From DATEOR01 sp036279015 (GTDB lineage Bacteria; Actinomycetota; Thermoleophilia; Gaiellales; Gaiellaceae), in NCBI GenBank assembly GCA_036279015.1, contig DASUJY010000053.1:1-31841 (forward strand): DNA of 31,841 nt, read 5' to 3'. This document shows, piece after piece, positions 15,726-23,289 of this stretch; position 1 is the stretch's first letter, and each line of letters starts with the position of its first letter. The notes beneath the pieces were generated by a model that saw only the letters and a list, made by a program, of their open reading frames with translations, was not told where the DNA came from and made no database searches. The position numbers and the translations under genes are program-made.

Positions 15726-15754
15726 TTGACATCGTCCGGCGGTGGACGTACGCT
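15726..15754 (+). promoter_or_regulatory. ftsZ promoter (-35 TTGACA, -10 TACGCT)
   Basis: TTGACA at 15726-15731 is a perfect housekeeping -35 box, followed by a 17-base spacer and TACGCT at 15749-15754, which keeps T-A....T. It lies in the only sizeable gap within the late dcw genes and would start transcription near 15762, giving ftsZ a leader of about 46 bases and expression independent of the upstream genes. Confidence 0.7.
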
Positions 15755-15764
15755 CAGGCGCACG

Positions 15765-15800
15765 CTCAAGGTGAGCTTGAGGAACGGAGAGGACAAGGAG
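15765..15800 (+). promoter_or_regulatory. ftsZ leader: small hairpin and strong ribosome binding site
   Basis: CTCAAG (15765-15770) and CTTGAG (15776-15781) can pair as a 6-bp stem around GTGAG near the predicted 5' end of the ftsZ mRNA. AAGGAG at 15795-15800 is a strong ribosome binding site seven bases before the GTG at 15808, one of the best in the window. The stem may protect the transcript; a regulatory role is not shown. Confidence 0.5.
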
Positions 15801-15807
15801 TGCTGAG

Positions 15808-16881
15808 GTGAGAGACCAGTCGGGGAGCTATCTCGCCGTCATCAAGGTCGTCGGTGCCGGCGGCGGCGGCACGAACGCCGTCAACAGGATGATCGAGGCA
15901 GGCCTGCGAGGCTGCGAGTTCGTCGCGGTCAACACCGACGCGCAGGCGCTGCTCATGTCGGAAGCCGAGCAGAAGCTCCACATCGGCACGCACCGGACGC
16001 GCGGGCTCGGAGCGGGGGCGGATCCGCAGGTCGGCGAAGAGGCTGCGCTCGAGTCGAAGGACGAGATCAAGGAGGCCCTCAAGGGCGCCGACATGGTCTT
16101 CATCACGGCCGGCGAGGGCGGCGGCACCGGAACGGGCGCCGCGCCCGTGATCGCGGAGATCGCCCGCGACGACCTGAAGGCTCTCACGGTCGGCGTCGTC
16201 ACGCGGCCGTTCGGCTTCGAGGGTCGCAAGCGCGCCGAGCAGGCTCAGACCGGGATCGCGAGTCTCCGCGACAAGGTCGACACGCTCATCATCATCCCGA
16301 ACGACAGGCTCCTCCAGGTCGTCGAGAAGCGGACGTCCGTCGTCGAGGCATTCCGGATGGCCGACGAGGTCCTCCGCCAGGGGGTCCAGGGCATCACCGA
16401 CCTGATCACGGTGCCCGGGCTCGTCAACCTCGACTTCGCGGACGTGCGCACGATCATGACGGACGCCGGCTCGGCCCTCATGGGAATCGGCGAGGCGGAG
16501 GGCGAGAACCGCGCCGCCGAGGCCGCACGCGCGGCGGTGTCGTCTCCGCTGCTCGAGGCCTCGGTCGAAGGCGCGACCGGCATCCTCCTCAACATCACGG
16601 GCGGATCCGATCTCGGCCTCTTCGAGGTGAACGAGGCCGCCGAGGTCGTCACGGGCGCGGCCGACCTGAATGCGAACGTGATCTTCGGAGCCGTGATCGA
16701 CGAGGGCATGCAGGGCAAGGTGCGCGTGACGGTGATCGCGACGGGCTTCGACCGCTCGCTCCGGCGGGAGCGCCGCGAGCGTGAGGACGTCGTCCCGGAG
16801 CGGGAGCGCGAGCCCGTGAGCGGTGGTTTCGACGTGCCGTCCGACGTGCTCGAAGTTCCGTCATTCCTGCGCCGCAGGTAA
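15808..16881 (+). CDS. ftsZ: Cell division protein FtsZ
   Basis: The tubulin-like GTPase that forms the Z-ring. The 357-residue protein has the N-terminal VVGAGGGGTNAVNRMI, the GTP signature G102-E-G-G-G-T-G-T-G110 (glutamate instead of methionine at the second position is usual in Actinobacteria), NDRLL, and the T7 synergy loop N207-L-D-F-A-D212 needed for hydrolysis. A short linker rich in arginine and glutamate (about residues 310-345) leads to the C-terminal peptide VLEVPSFLRRR, which binds membrane anchors such as SepF or FtsA. Neither anchor gene is in the window. The GTG start follows a strong AAGGAG. Confidence 0.97.
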   Translation: MRDQSGSYLAVIKVVGAGGGGTNAVNRMIEAGLRGCEFVAVNTDAQALLMSEAEQKLHIGTHRTRGLGAGADPQVGEEAALESKDEIKEALKGADMVFITAGEGGGTGTGAAPVIAEIARDDLKALTVGVVTRPFGFEGRKRAEQAQTGIASLRDKVDTLIIIPNDRLLQVVEKRTSVVEAFRMADEVLRQGVQGITDLITVPGLVNLDFADVRTIMTDAGSALMGIGEAEGENRAAEAARAAVSSPLLEASVEGATGILLNITGGSDLGLFEVNEAAEVVTGAADLNANVIFGAVIDEGMQGKVRVTVIATGFDRSLRRERREREDVVPEREREPVSGGFDVPSDVLEVPSFLRRR

Positions 16882-16906
16882 GAACTGCCATACGCTCGCG
16901 CGCGGG

Positions 16907-18280
16907 ATGCGACCGCCGCGCGAGCCTTTCCGGATCAAGATGGTCGAGCCGATCCGCTCGACCACTCGCGAGGAGCGTGAGCGTGCGCTCGAGGCAGCGG
17001 GCTGGAACCTCTTCCAGCTCTCGGCGCGGGACGTCGAGCTCGACCTCCTGACCGACTCCGGCACGGGCGCCATGAGCCAGGCGCAGTGGGCCGCCCTCAT
17101 CCAGGGGGACGAGTCCTACGCGGGCTCGCAGAGCTTCGACCGCTTCCGGGCGGCGGTCGAAGAGGTGCTCGGCTTCCCGCTCGTCGTTCCCGCCCACCAG
17201 GGCCGGGGCGCCGAGAGCGTCTTCTTCGGAGCCGTGATCGACCCGGGCGAGATCGTCCCCTCGAACGCCCACTTCGACACGACGCGGGCCCACATCGAGG
17301 TCAGGCAGGGAGTGGCGCTCGACCTGCCGGTCGCCGCGGCGCTCGACCCCGATCTCGAGGTTCCGTTCAAGGGAGACATGGACACGGAACAGCTCGCCAA
17401 CCTGCTCGCCGGCGAGAACGGCGAGCGCGTCTCGATCGTCATGCTGACCCTCACGAACAACGCGGGCGGCGGTCAGCCGGTGTCGATGGCGAACATCCGC
17501 GAAGTGGCCCGGCTCGCCCGCGAGCACGACAAGAAGCTCGTGCTCGACATCGCCCGCTTCGCCGAGAACGCCTGGTTCATTCGCGCGCACGAGGACGGCT
17601 ACGGCGCGCGCCCGCTCGAGGAGATCGTGCGCGAGATGCTCGGCGAGGCGGACGCCGTCCTCATGAGCGCGAAGAAGGACGCGATCGCCAACATCGGCGG
17701 CTTCGTCGCGATCCGCGAGGACGAGGTCTTCTTCCACCGCCTTCAGGCCAGGGGGATCGTGTTCGAGGGGTTTCCGACCTATGGCGGGCTCGCGGGGCGC
17801 GACCTCGAGGCGATCGCCGTTGGTCTGCGCGAGGTGCTGGACGAGGACTACCTCCGCCACCGCATCGAGCAGGTCGCCTACCTCGGTCATGTCCTCGCGG
17901 AGCGGGGCGCGGCGATCTTGCGGCCGGTCGGAGGCCATGCGGTCTACCTGAACGCGTCCGCGATGCTCGCGGAGGTGCCGGCCGAGCAGTTCCCGGCCCA
18001 GGCCCTCTCGGGCGCTCTCTATCTCGCCGGCGCGGTACGGGGCGTCGAGATCGGCTCGGTGATGGCCGGGCGCGACCCGGTGAGCGGCGAGAACCGCGTG
18101 CCCGCCTTCGAGCTCGTCCGCCTGGCCGTGCCGAGGCGCGTCTACAGCTCGAGGCAGCTCGAGCAGGCCGCGGACGCCGCCGCCGACGTGCTGGCCGACC
18201 CGGGCTCGGTGCCGGGGCTCGAGATGGTCGAAGAGGCCCCGGTCCTGCGTCACTTCACCGCCCGGTTCCGGCCGCTCTAG
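16907..18280 (+). CDS. tnaA: Tryptophanase (PLP-dependent beta-eliminating lyase)
   Basis: Tryptophanase cleaves L-tryptophan to indole, pyruvate and ammonia. The 457-residue protein follows the family throughout: PFRIKMVEPIRSTTREER, LLTDSGTGAMSQAQWAAL, PAHQGRGAESVFF, FDTTRAHIE, and SAKKDAIANIGGF with the tandem K256-K257, the second being the likely PLP lysine. The related tyrosine phenol-lyase has arginine in M-E-R-G and phenylalanine in L-R-F-F-T; here the matching residues are I382 (VEIGS) and H449 (VLRHFTARF), as in tryptophanases. The ATG was chosen because homology begins just after it; there is no ribosome binding site, but TACGCT lies 10 bases upstream, so a near-leaderless mRNA is possible. 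It sits 25 bases after ftsZ. Confidence 0.88.
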   Translation: MRPPREPFRIKMVEPIRSTTREERERALEAAGWNLFQLSARDVELDLLTDSGTGAMSQAQWAALIQGDESYAGSQSFDRFRAAVEEVLGFPLVVPAHQGRGAESVFFGAVIDPGEIVPSNAHFDTTRAHIEVRQGVALDLPVAAALDPDLEVPFKGDMDTEQLANLLAGENGERVSIVMLTLTNNAGGGQPVSMANIREVARLAREHDKKLVLDIARFAENAWFIRAHEDGYGARPLEEIVREMLGEADAVLMSAKKDAIANIGGFVAIREDEVFFHRLQARGIVFEGFPTYGGLAGRDLEAIAVGLREVLDEDYLRHRIEQVAYLGHVLAERGAAILRPVGGHAVYLNASAMLAEVPAEQFPAQALSGALYLAGAVRGVEIGSVMAGRDPVSGENRVPAFELVRLAVPRRVYSSRQLEQAADAAADVLADPGSVPGLEMVEEAPVLRHFTARFRPL

Positions 18281-18319
18281 GCCCGGCGAGAGACGGGCGG
18301 CCAGCGGGCGGGTTCTAGG

Positions 18320-18325
18320 TAGGAT
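18320..18325 (+). promoter_or_regulatory. Possible -10 box for a leaderless gcvT transcript
   Basis: TAGGAT ends 8 bases before the gcvT GTG (18334), so transcription would start at or next to the start codon. No ribosome binding site and no convincing -35 box are visible in the 53-base gap after tnaA. The same arrangement recurs at several other gene starts in the window. Confidence 0.4.
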
Positions 18326-18333
18326 CCGCCGCG

Positions 18334-19362
18334 GTGCAGACGCTTCGGCGCACGCCTCTCTACGAGCGCCACGCCGCTCTCGGCGCGCGCCTCGTCCCCT
18401 TCGCCGGCTGGGAGATGCCGGTGCAGTACACGTCCATCGTCGCCGAGCACCGGGCGGTTCGGACATCGGCCGGCGTCTTCGACGTCTCGCACATGGGCGA
18501 GCTGCGGCTCCAGGGAGAGGGTGCGCACGCCTACCTCCAGGGCCGCCTCTCGAACGACCTCGACCGCATCCCGGACGGCCACGCGCAGTACACGCTGCTG
18601 ACGAACGAGCAGGGCGGGATCGTCGACGACCTGATCGCGTATCGCCGCGGCCCCGACGACTATCTCCTCGTCGTCAACGCGTCGAACGTCGAGCCCGACC
18701 ACGCTGCGCTCTCCGAGACCGACGACGTGTCTGCCGACTGGGCGCTCCTCGCCGTCCAGGGCCCGAAGGCACTGGCGAAGCTCGGGATCGAGATCGCCCC
18801 CTTCACTTTCAGCGAGGGCGAGGTGCTCGGCGTCCACTGTCTGATCGCGGGCACGGGATACACCGGCGAGCGCGGCTGCGAGCTCGGCTGCGCTCCCGAC
18901 GACGCCGTGCGCCTCTGGGACGCGATCCTCGCGGCCGGCGTCACGCCCTGCGGTCTCGGAGCGCGCGACACGCTCCGGCTCGAGGCCAGCTACCCGCTGC
19001 ACGGAAACGACATCAGCCCGGAGCGGACGCCGATCGAGGCCGGCCTCGGCTGGGCTTGCGCGCTCGACAAGGACTTCACCGGCGTGGACGTGCTCCGCGC
19101 CCAGAAGGAGGAGGGCACGCCCGAGCGGCTCGTCGCCTTCGTCATGGATGACAAGGGCATCCCGCGTCCCGGCATGGCGATCGAGGAGGGCGGCACCGTC
19201 ACGTCCGGGTCGCTCTCGCCGATGCTCGAGCGGGGGATCGGGCTCGCCTACGTCCCGACCGACCTCGCCGCTCCCGAGACGGCCGTCACCGTCGACCTGC
19301 GCGGGCGGGCGCGCGCCGCTCACATCGTCAAGAAGCCGATCTACAAGCGGGAGGCGCAATAG
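18334..19362 (+). CDS. gcvT: Glycine cleavage system T protein (aminomethyltransferase)
   Basis: GcvT transfers the aminomethyl carbon from lipoyl-H protein to tetrahydrofolate, releasing ammonia and giving 5,10-methylene-tetrahydrofolate. The 342-residue protein has TPLYERHAALGARLVPFAGW, FDVSHMGELRLQG, NEQGGIVDDLIAYR with the folate-contacting aspartate, GTGYTGERGCEL, GLGARDTLRLEASYPLHG, and a C-terminal barrel. Length is slightly below the usual 360-370, with no obvious missing motif. It opens the run gcvT-gcvH-gcvPA-gcvPB. The start is GTG 18334, preceded by a -10-like TAGGAT and no ribosome binding site. No glycine riboswitch fits in the short upstream gap. Confidence 0.94.
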   Translation: MQTLRRTPLYERHAALGARLVPFAGWEMPVQYTSIVAEHRAVRTSAGVFDVSHMGELRLQGEGAHAYLQGRLSNDLDRIPDGHAQYTLLTNEQGGIVDDLIAYRRGPDDYLLVVNASNVEPDHAALSETDDVSADWALLAVQGPKALAKLGIEIAPFTFSEGEVLGVHCLIAGTGYTGERGCELGCAPDDAVRLWDAILAAGVTPCGLGARDTLRLEASYPLHGNDISPERTPIEAGLGWACALDKDFTGVDVLRAQKEEGTPERLVAFVMDDKGIPRPGMAIEEGGTVTSGSLSPMLERGIGLAYVPTDLAAPETAVTVDLRGRARAAHIVKKPIYKREAQ

Positions 19363-19396
19363 TGCACCGGCGACACAATCACGGGAAGGAGCGCTG

Positions 19397-19792
19397 ATGG
19401 CTGCGGACGAGTCGTACCCGGAGGACCTCAGGTACCACCGCGAGCACGACTGGGCCCGGATCGACGGCGACACCGCGACGCTCGGCATCACCTGGTACGC
19501 GCAGGACGCGCTCGGCGAGCTCGTCCACTTCGAGCCGCCCGAGACGGGCGCGTCGGTGGCAGCCGACGAGAGCTACGGCGAGGTGGAATCGGTGAAGGCC
19601 GTGTCGGACCTGATCTCGCCGCTCACGGGCGAGGTTCTCGAGGTGAACGACGCGGTCGTCGAGGAGCCGGAGAAGGTGAACGAGGACCCCTACGGCGAGG
19701 GCTGGCTCATCCGCGTGCGCCTGAGCGACACGGCCGAGGCCGACGGTCTCCTCGACGTGGCGGCCTACAAGGCGCTCCTCGAGGAGCAGTAG
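19397..19792 (+). CDS. gcvH: Glycine cleavage system H protein
   Basis: GcvH is the lipoyl carrier that shuttles the aminomethyl intermediate among the P, T and L proteins. This 131-residue copy has the N-terminal LRYHREHDWARIDGD, LGELVHFEPPETG, and GEVESVKAVSD, in which K67 is the lipoylation site, then the C-terminal NEDPYGEGWLIRV. The ATG at 19397 has AAGGAG at 19386-19391, five bases upstream, one of the stronger ribosome binding sites here, consistent with a carrier needed in excess. It lies 34 bases after gcvT and 15 before gcvPA. Confidence 0.95.
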   Translation: MAADESYPEDLRYHREHDWARIDGDTATLGITWYAQDALGELVHFEPPETGASVAADESYGEVESVKAVSDLISPLTGEVLEVNDAVVEEPEKVNEDPYGEGWLIRVRLSDTAEADGLLDVAAYKALLEEQ

Positions 19793-19807
19793 CCGGAAGC
19801 CCGGACT

Positions 19808-21130
19808 GTGCGCTACCTCTCGCTCACCGACTCCGACCAGGAGGCGATGCTCGCCGCGATCGGCGTCTCGTCGATCGAGGAGCTCTTCGCGGACATCCCC
19901 GCCCGTGTTCGCTTCGATCGGGAGCTGGACCTCGAGCCGGCGCTCTCCGAGCCCGAGCTCGTCGCGCATCTCGAGAGCCTCGCTGCGAGAAACGTCGACA
20001 CCGGCCGCGAGCTCTCGTTCCTCGGCGCCGGCATCTACGACCACTACGTGCCGGCGATCGTCGACGCGATCCTCGCGCGCGGCGAGTTTCTGACGGCCTA
20101 CACGCCGTACCAGCCGGAGATGAGCCAGGGCGTCCTCCAGGCGATCTTCGAATACCAGACGGTCATCTGCGAGCTGACCGGCATGGACGTCTCGAACGCG
20201 TCGGGCTACGACGGGACGACCGTCGCGGCTGACGCCTGCTACGTCGCCAAGCATGCAACCGGGCGCAAGAAGGTCGTCCTCGCCGAGACTCTCAACCCGC
20301 AGGTGCGCCAGGTCGTGAAGACCTACGCACCCGGCTTCGGGCTCGAGGTCGTCGAGGTCCCGCATCGCGACGGCGTCACGGATCCGGACGACTTTCGCCG
20401 GGCGGCCGAAGATGCGGCCTGCGCGATCTTCCAGCAACCGAACTTCTTCGGCTGCCTCGAGCCCGCCCCCGAGCTCGCAGCCGCCGCCAGCGAGGCCGAG
20501 GCGCTCCCGGTGGCGCACGTCGACCCCGTCTCGCTCGGCGTGCTCGAGGCACCAGGCCGCTACGGCTGCGCGATCGCAATCGGCGAAGGGCAGTCAGCCG
20601 GCAACTACCAGTCGTACGGCGGCCCGCACTACGGCTTCATCGCCATGCGCTCCGACTACATCCGCCGGATGCCCGGACGGATCGTCGGCGAGACGACCGA
20701 CACCGCGGGTGAACGCGGCTATGTCCTCACCCTGCAGACCCGAGAGCAGCACATCCGTCGCGAGAAGGCGACGTCGAACATCACGACGAACCAGACGCTC
20801 CTGGCGCTCGCCGGTCTGGCGCACCTCTCGTGGCTCGGTCCGCAGGGATTGCGGGAGCTGGGGGAGACCTGCATGAGCCTCGCGGCCTATGCGAAGGAGC
20901 GGCTCGGGCTCCCGCTTCTGTTTCCGGAGCAGACAACATTCAAGGAGTTTGGCATCCGGGTCGGACGGCCCGCCGAGGAGGCGATCCGGGCTGCGCGCGA
21001 CCAGGGCGTGCATCCCGGCTATGCGCTGAAGCGCGACTACTCGGGCATGGAGGACGCTCTGCTCGTGTGCGTGACCGAGAAGCGCTCCCCTGCCGACATC
21101 GACCGGCTCGCAGAGGTGCTCGCGGGATGA
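19808..21130 (+). CDS. gcvPA: Glycine dehydrogenase (decarboxylating) subunit 1 (P1)
   Basis: This is the N-terminal half of a split P protein, 440 residues, matching the usual size of subunit 1. Landmarks are GAGIYDHYVPAIVDAIL, TAYTPYQPEMSQGVLQAIFEYQT, CELTGMDVSNASGYDGTTVAADA, and SYGGPHYGFIAMRSDYIRRMPGR. Together with subunit 2 it decarboxylates glycine and passes the aminomethyl group to GcvH. Subunit 1 lacks the PLP lysine. The GTG start has only a weak GGA-type site upstream, and its TGA overlaps the gcvPB ATG as ATGA, fitting a heteromer made in equal amounts. Confidence 0.95.
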   Translation: MRYLSLTDSDQEAMLAAIGVSSIEELFADIPARVRFDRELDLEPALSEPELVAHLESLAARNVDTGRELSFLGAGIYDHYVPAIVDAILARGEFLTAYTPYQPEMSQGVLQAIFEYQTVICELTGMDVSNASGYDGTTVAADACYVAKHATGRKKVVLAETLNPQVRQVVKTYAPGFGLEVVEVPHRDGVTDPDDFRRAAEDAACAIFQQPNFFGCLEPAPELAAAASEAEALPVAHVDPVSLGVLEAPGRYGCAIAIGEGQSAGNYQSYGGPHYGFIAMRSDYIRRMPGRIVGETTDTAGERGYVLTLQTREQHIRREKATSNITTNQTLLALAGLAHLSWLGPQGLRELGETCMSLAAYAKERLGLPLLFPEQTTFKEFGIRVGRPAEEAIRAARDQGVHPGYALKRDYSGMEDALLVCVTEKRSPADIDRLAEVLAG

Positions 21131-22626
21131 AGCTCATCTTCGAGAAGTCCCAACGCGGGAGGAGGGCCGGCACCCTCCCGACCTACGACCTTCCCGCGGC
21201 CGAGGTGCCGGAGAGGCTCCGTCGGCGCGAGCCGCCGCGGCTGCCGGAGCTCGCCGAGCCCGAGATCGTCCGCCACTTCACGGCTCTCGCGGATCGCACC
21301 TTCGGCGTCGACACGGGCTTCTATCCGCTCGGCTCCTGCACGATGAAGCACAACCCGCGGGTGAACGAGCGCGTCGTCGCGCTGCCCGGCTTCCGCGACC
21401 TGCACCCGCTCCAGGAGGAGGACGGCGCCCAGGGGGCGCTCGAGCTCATGTGGCGGCTGCAGGAGATCCTCGCCGAGGTCTGCGGCCTCCACGCCGTATC
21501 GCTCCAGCCCGCTGCGGGGTCGCAGGGCGAGCTGACGGGCCTCATGCTCATGCGCGCCTACTTCGCCGATCGGGGGGAGGGCGAGCAGCGCAAGACGGTG
21601 ATCACGGCCGACACGGCGCATGGGACGAATCCCGCCAGCGTCACCATGGCGGGATTCCAGCTCCAGAAGGCGGAGACGGATGCGCGCGGCAACCTCGACC
21701 TCGACGACCTCCGCGCGAAGGTGAACGAGGAGACCGCCGGCCTCATGCTCACGAACCCCTCGACGCTCGGGCTCTTCGACGAGCAGATCGAGGAGGTGGC
21801 GGACATCTTCCACGGGGCGGGGGCGCTCCTCTACTACGACGGCGCGAACCTGAACGCCGTCTGCGGCATCTCCAGGCCGGGCGACATGGGCTTCGACATC
21901 GTCCACATCAATCTGCACAAGACGTTCTCCCAGCCGCACGGCGGCGGCGGCCCGGGCGGCGGGCCGATCGTCGTCCGGGACATCCTCGAGCCGTTCATCC
22001 CCGCGCCTGCCGTCGTCCGCGACGGCGACCGCTTCCGGCTCGACTACGACCGTCCGAAGTCGATCGGGAAGGTGCGCGGGTTCTACGGGCCGTTCGGCGT
22101 CTTCGTCCGCTCGTACGCGTTCATCCGAGCCTATGGGCCCGCGCTCCGGCGCATGTCGGAGGTCGCCGTCCTGAACGCCAACTACATGCTCGCCCGCCTC
22201 AAGGACACCTACGACCTGCCTTTCGAGCGCCTCTGCATGCACGAGTTCGTCCTCTCGGCACGGAACTTGAAGCGCGAGTTCGGGGTGAACGCGCTCGACG
22301 TCGCGAAGCGGCTCATGGACTACGGTTTCCATCCGCCGACGATCTACTTCCCGCTCATCGTTCCCGAGGCGCTCATGATCGAGCCGACCGAGACCGAGCC
22401 GAAGGAGATCCTCGACGCCTTCTGCGACGCGATGGAGCGGATCGCGGAGGAAGCCGCCGACGATCCGAAGATCCTGAAGGAGGCGCCGCACCGGCGTCCG
22501 GTCCGTCGGCTCGACGAGGTCAAGGCGGCGAAGCGTGGGATCGTCAAGTACGGCTTCGACCAGCATCCGAACCTCGTGGGCGAACCGGCGGCGGGCGAGG
22601 CGGTTGAGGCGCAGAAGGGCGCGTGA
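21127..22626 (+). CDS. gcvPB: Glycine dehydrogenase (decarboxylating) subunit 2 (P2)
   Basis: The PLP-binding half of the split P protein, 499 residues. It has FYPLGSCTMKHNPR, SLQPAAGSQGELTGLM, TAHGTNPASVTMAGF, and INLHKTFSQPHGGGGPG, where K265 should form the Schiff base with PLP. The C-terminal TIYFPLIVPEALMIEPTETE is typical of the family. It pairs with the preceding subunit 1 (4-base overlap). Its stop overlaps the start of the following small gene (TGATG), which suggests the operon continues. Split P1/P2 enzymes are common in Gram-positive and deep-branching bacteria. Confidence 0.95.
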   Translation: MKLIFEKSQRGRRAGTLPTYDLPAAEVPERLRRREPPRLPELAEPEIVRHFTALADRTFGVDTGFYPLGSCTMKHNPRVNERVVALPGFRDLHPLQEEDGAQGALELMWRLQEILAEVCGLHAVSLQPAAGSQGELTGLMLMRAYFADRGEGEQRKTVITADTAHGTNPASVTMAGFQLQKAETDARGNLDLDDLRAKVNEETAGLMLTNPSTLGLFDEQIEEVADIFHGAGALLYYDGANLNAVCGISRPGDMGFDIVHINLHKTFSQPHGGGGPGGGPIVVRDILEPFIPAPAVVRDGDRFRLDYDRPKSIGKVRGFYGPFGVFVRSYAFIRAYGPALRRMSEVAVLNANYMLARLKDTYDLPFERLCMHEFVLSARNLKREFGVNALDVAKRLMDYGFHPPTIYFPLIVPEALMIEPTETEPKEILDAFCDAMERIAEEAADDPKILKEAPHRRPVRRLDEVKAAKRGIVKYGFDQHPNLVGEPAAGEAVEAQKGA

Positions 22627-22919
22627 TGGCGCGGGTCTGGTCGCGCCGCGAGCTCGAGGACCGGGTCAACGTGCTGCGCGAGCGCTACGACGGCGAGGAG
22701 TTCGCCGCGGCCGTGGCAGAGTTCTCCGAGGAGCTCGGGCCCGAGGAGCAGGAGGACCTCCGCGAGATCCTGCTCCAGCGCTCGAAGCAGTACGCGCGCG
22801 GGAACGCCGCTATCGACCAGCGGATCGCGGAGGGAGGCTGGTTTCGACGGACCCTGGGCAAGCTCGAGGAATCCGAGCGCAGGCAGCGCGAGCGCTTCGA
22901 GCGGCGGAGGCGACGCTAG
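22626..22919 (+). CDS. Small charged helical protein of unknown function
   Basis: A 97-residue protein I do not recognise. It is dominated by arginine and glutamate, with no membrane segment, signal peptide, cysteine pair or known motif; the opening MARVWSRRELEDRVNVLRE and the tail ERRQRERFERRRRR look like long amphipathic helices ending in a basic patch. The ATG overlaps the gcvPB stop (TGATG), and a GTG three bases earlier is also possible; the stop is one base before the cupin GTG. This tight packing and the codon usage, which matches the neighbours, support a real gene co-expressed with the glycine cleavage genes. A role with nucleic acid or as an accessory to a neighbour would be speculation. 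Confidence 0.65.
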   Translation: MARVWSRRELEDRVNVLRERYDGEEFAAAVAEFSEELGPEEQEDLREILLQRSKQYARGNAAIDQRIAEGGWFRRTLGKLEESERRQRERFERRRRR

Positions 22920-22920
22920 G

Positions 22921-23289
22921 GTGGAGGTCCGGTCGCGGGACGAGGCCCCTGAGTTCACGACGCTGGACGGCTCGACGATCAAGGTCATCCTCGACGCCGC
23001 TCTCGGAGGCGCGGCGAACCAGAGCCTGGCGGAGGCGAGCCTTGCCGCCGGACAGGGAACGGAACGGCACTACCACGGCCGCTCCGAGGAGATCTACGTG
23101 TTCCTCGAGGGCGGCGGCGAGATGGAGGTCGACGGCGACTCGGGCGAGGTCTCGGCGGGAGATGCGGTCCTCATTCCCGCCGGTGCCTGGCACCGGATAG
23201 TCGCGGGGCCCAGGGGTGCGCGCTTCCTCTGCTGCTGCGCGCCGCCCTATGCGGACGAGGACACGTTCTTCGGTACGGTTGACGCGTGA
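22921..23289 (+). CDS. Small cupin-domain protein
   Basis: A 122-residue single-domain cupin. Motif 1 is GTERHYHGRSEEIYVFLEG with metal ligands H50, H52 and probably E56 or E57; motif 2 is GDAVLIPAGAWHRI with H91. Such small cupins bind a divalent metal and act as isomerases, dioxygenases or ligand-binding proteins; the sequence does not say which. Three consecutive cysteines (LCCCAPPY) follow the barrel. GTG 22921 starts one base after the preceding stop, and the TGA overlaps the threonine aldolase GTG, so it belongs to the same operon. Confidence 0.85.
   Translation: MEVRSRDEAPEFTTLDGSTIKVILDAALGGAANQSLAEASLAAGQGTERHYHGRSEEIYVFLEGGGEMEVDGDSGEVSAGDAVLIPAGAWHRIVAGPRGARFLCCCAPPYADEDTFFGTVDA

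Noticed and set aside
16907..18280. Tyrosine phenol-lyase instead of tryptophanase
   Set aside because: The substrate-specific arginine and phenylalanine of tyrosine phenol-lyase are replaced by I382 and H449, as in tryptophanase.
18281..18333. Glycine riboswitch before gcvT
   Set aside because: Glycine riboswitches need roughly 100 bases or more; only 53 bases separate tnaA and gcvT and no aptamer-like core is visible.
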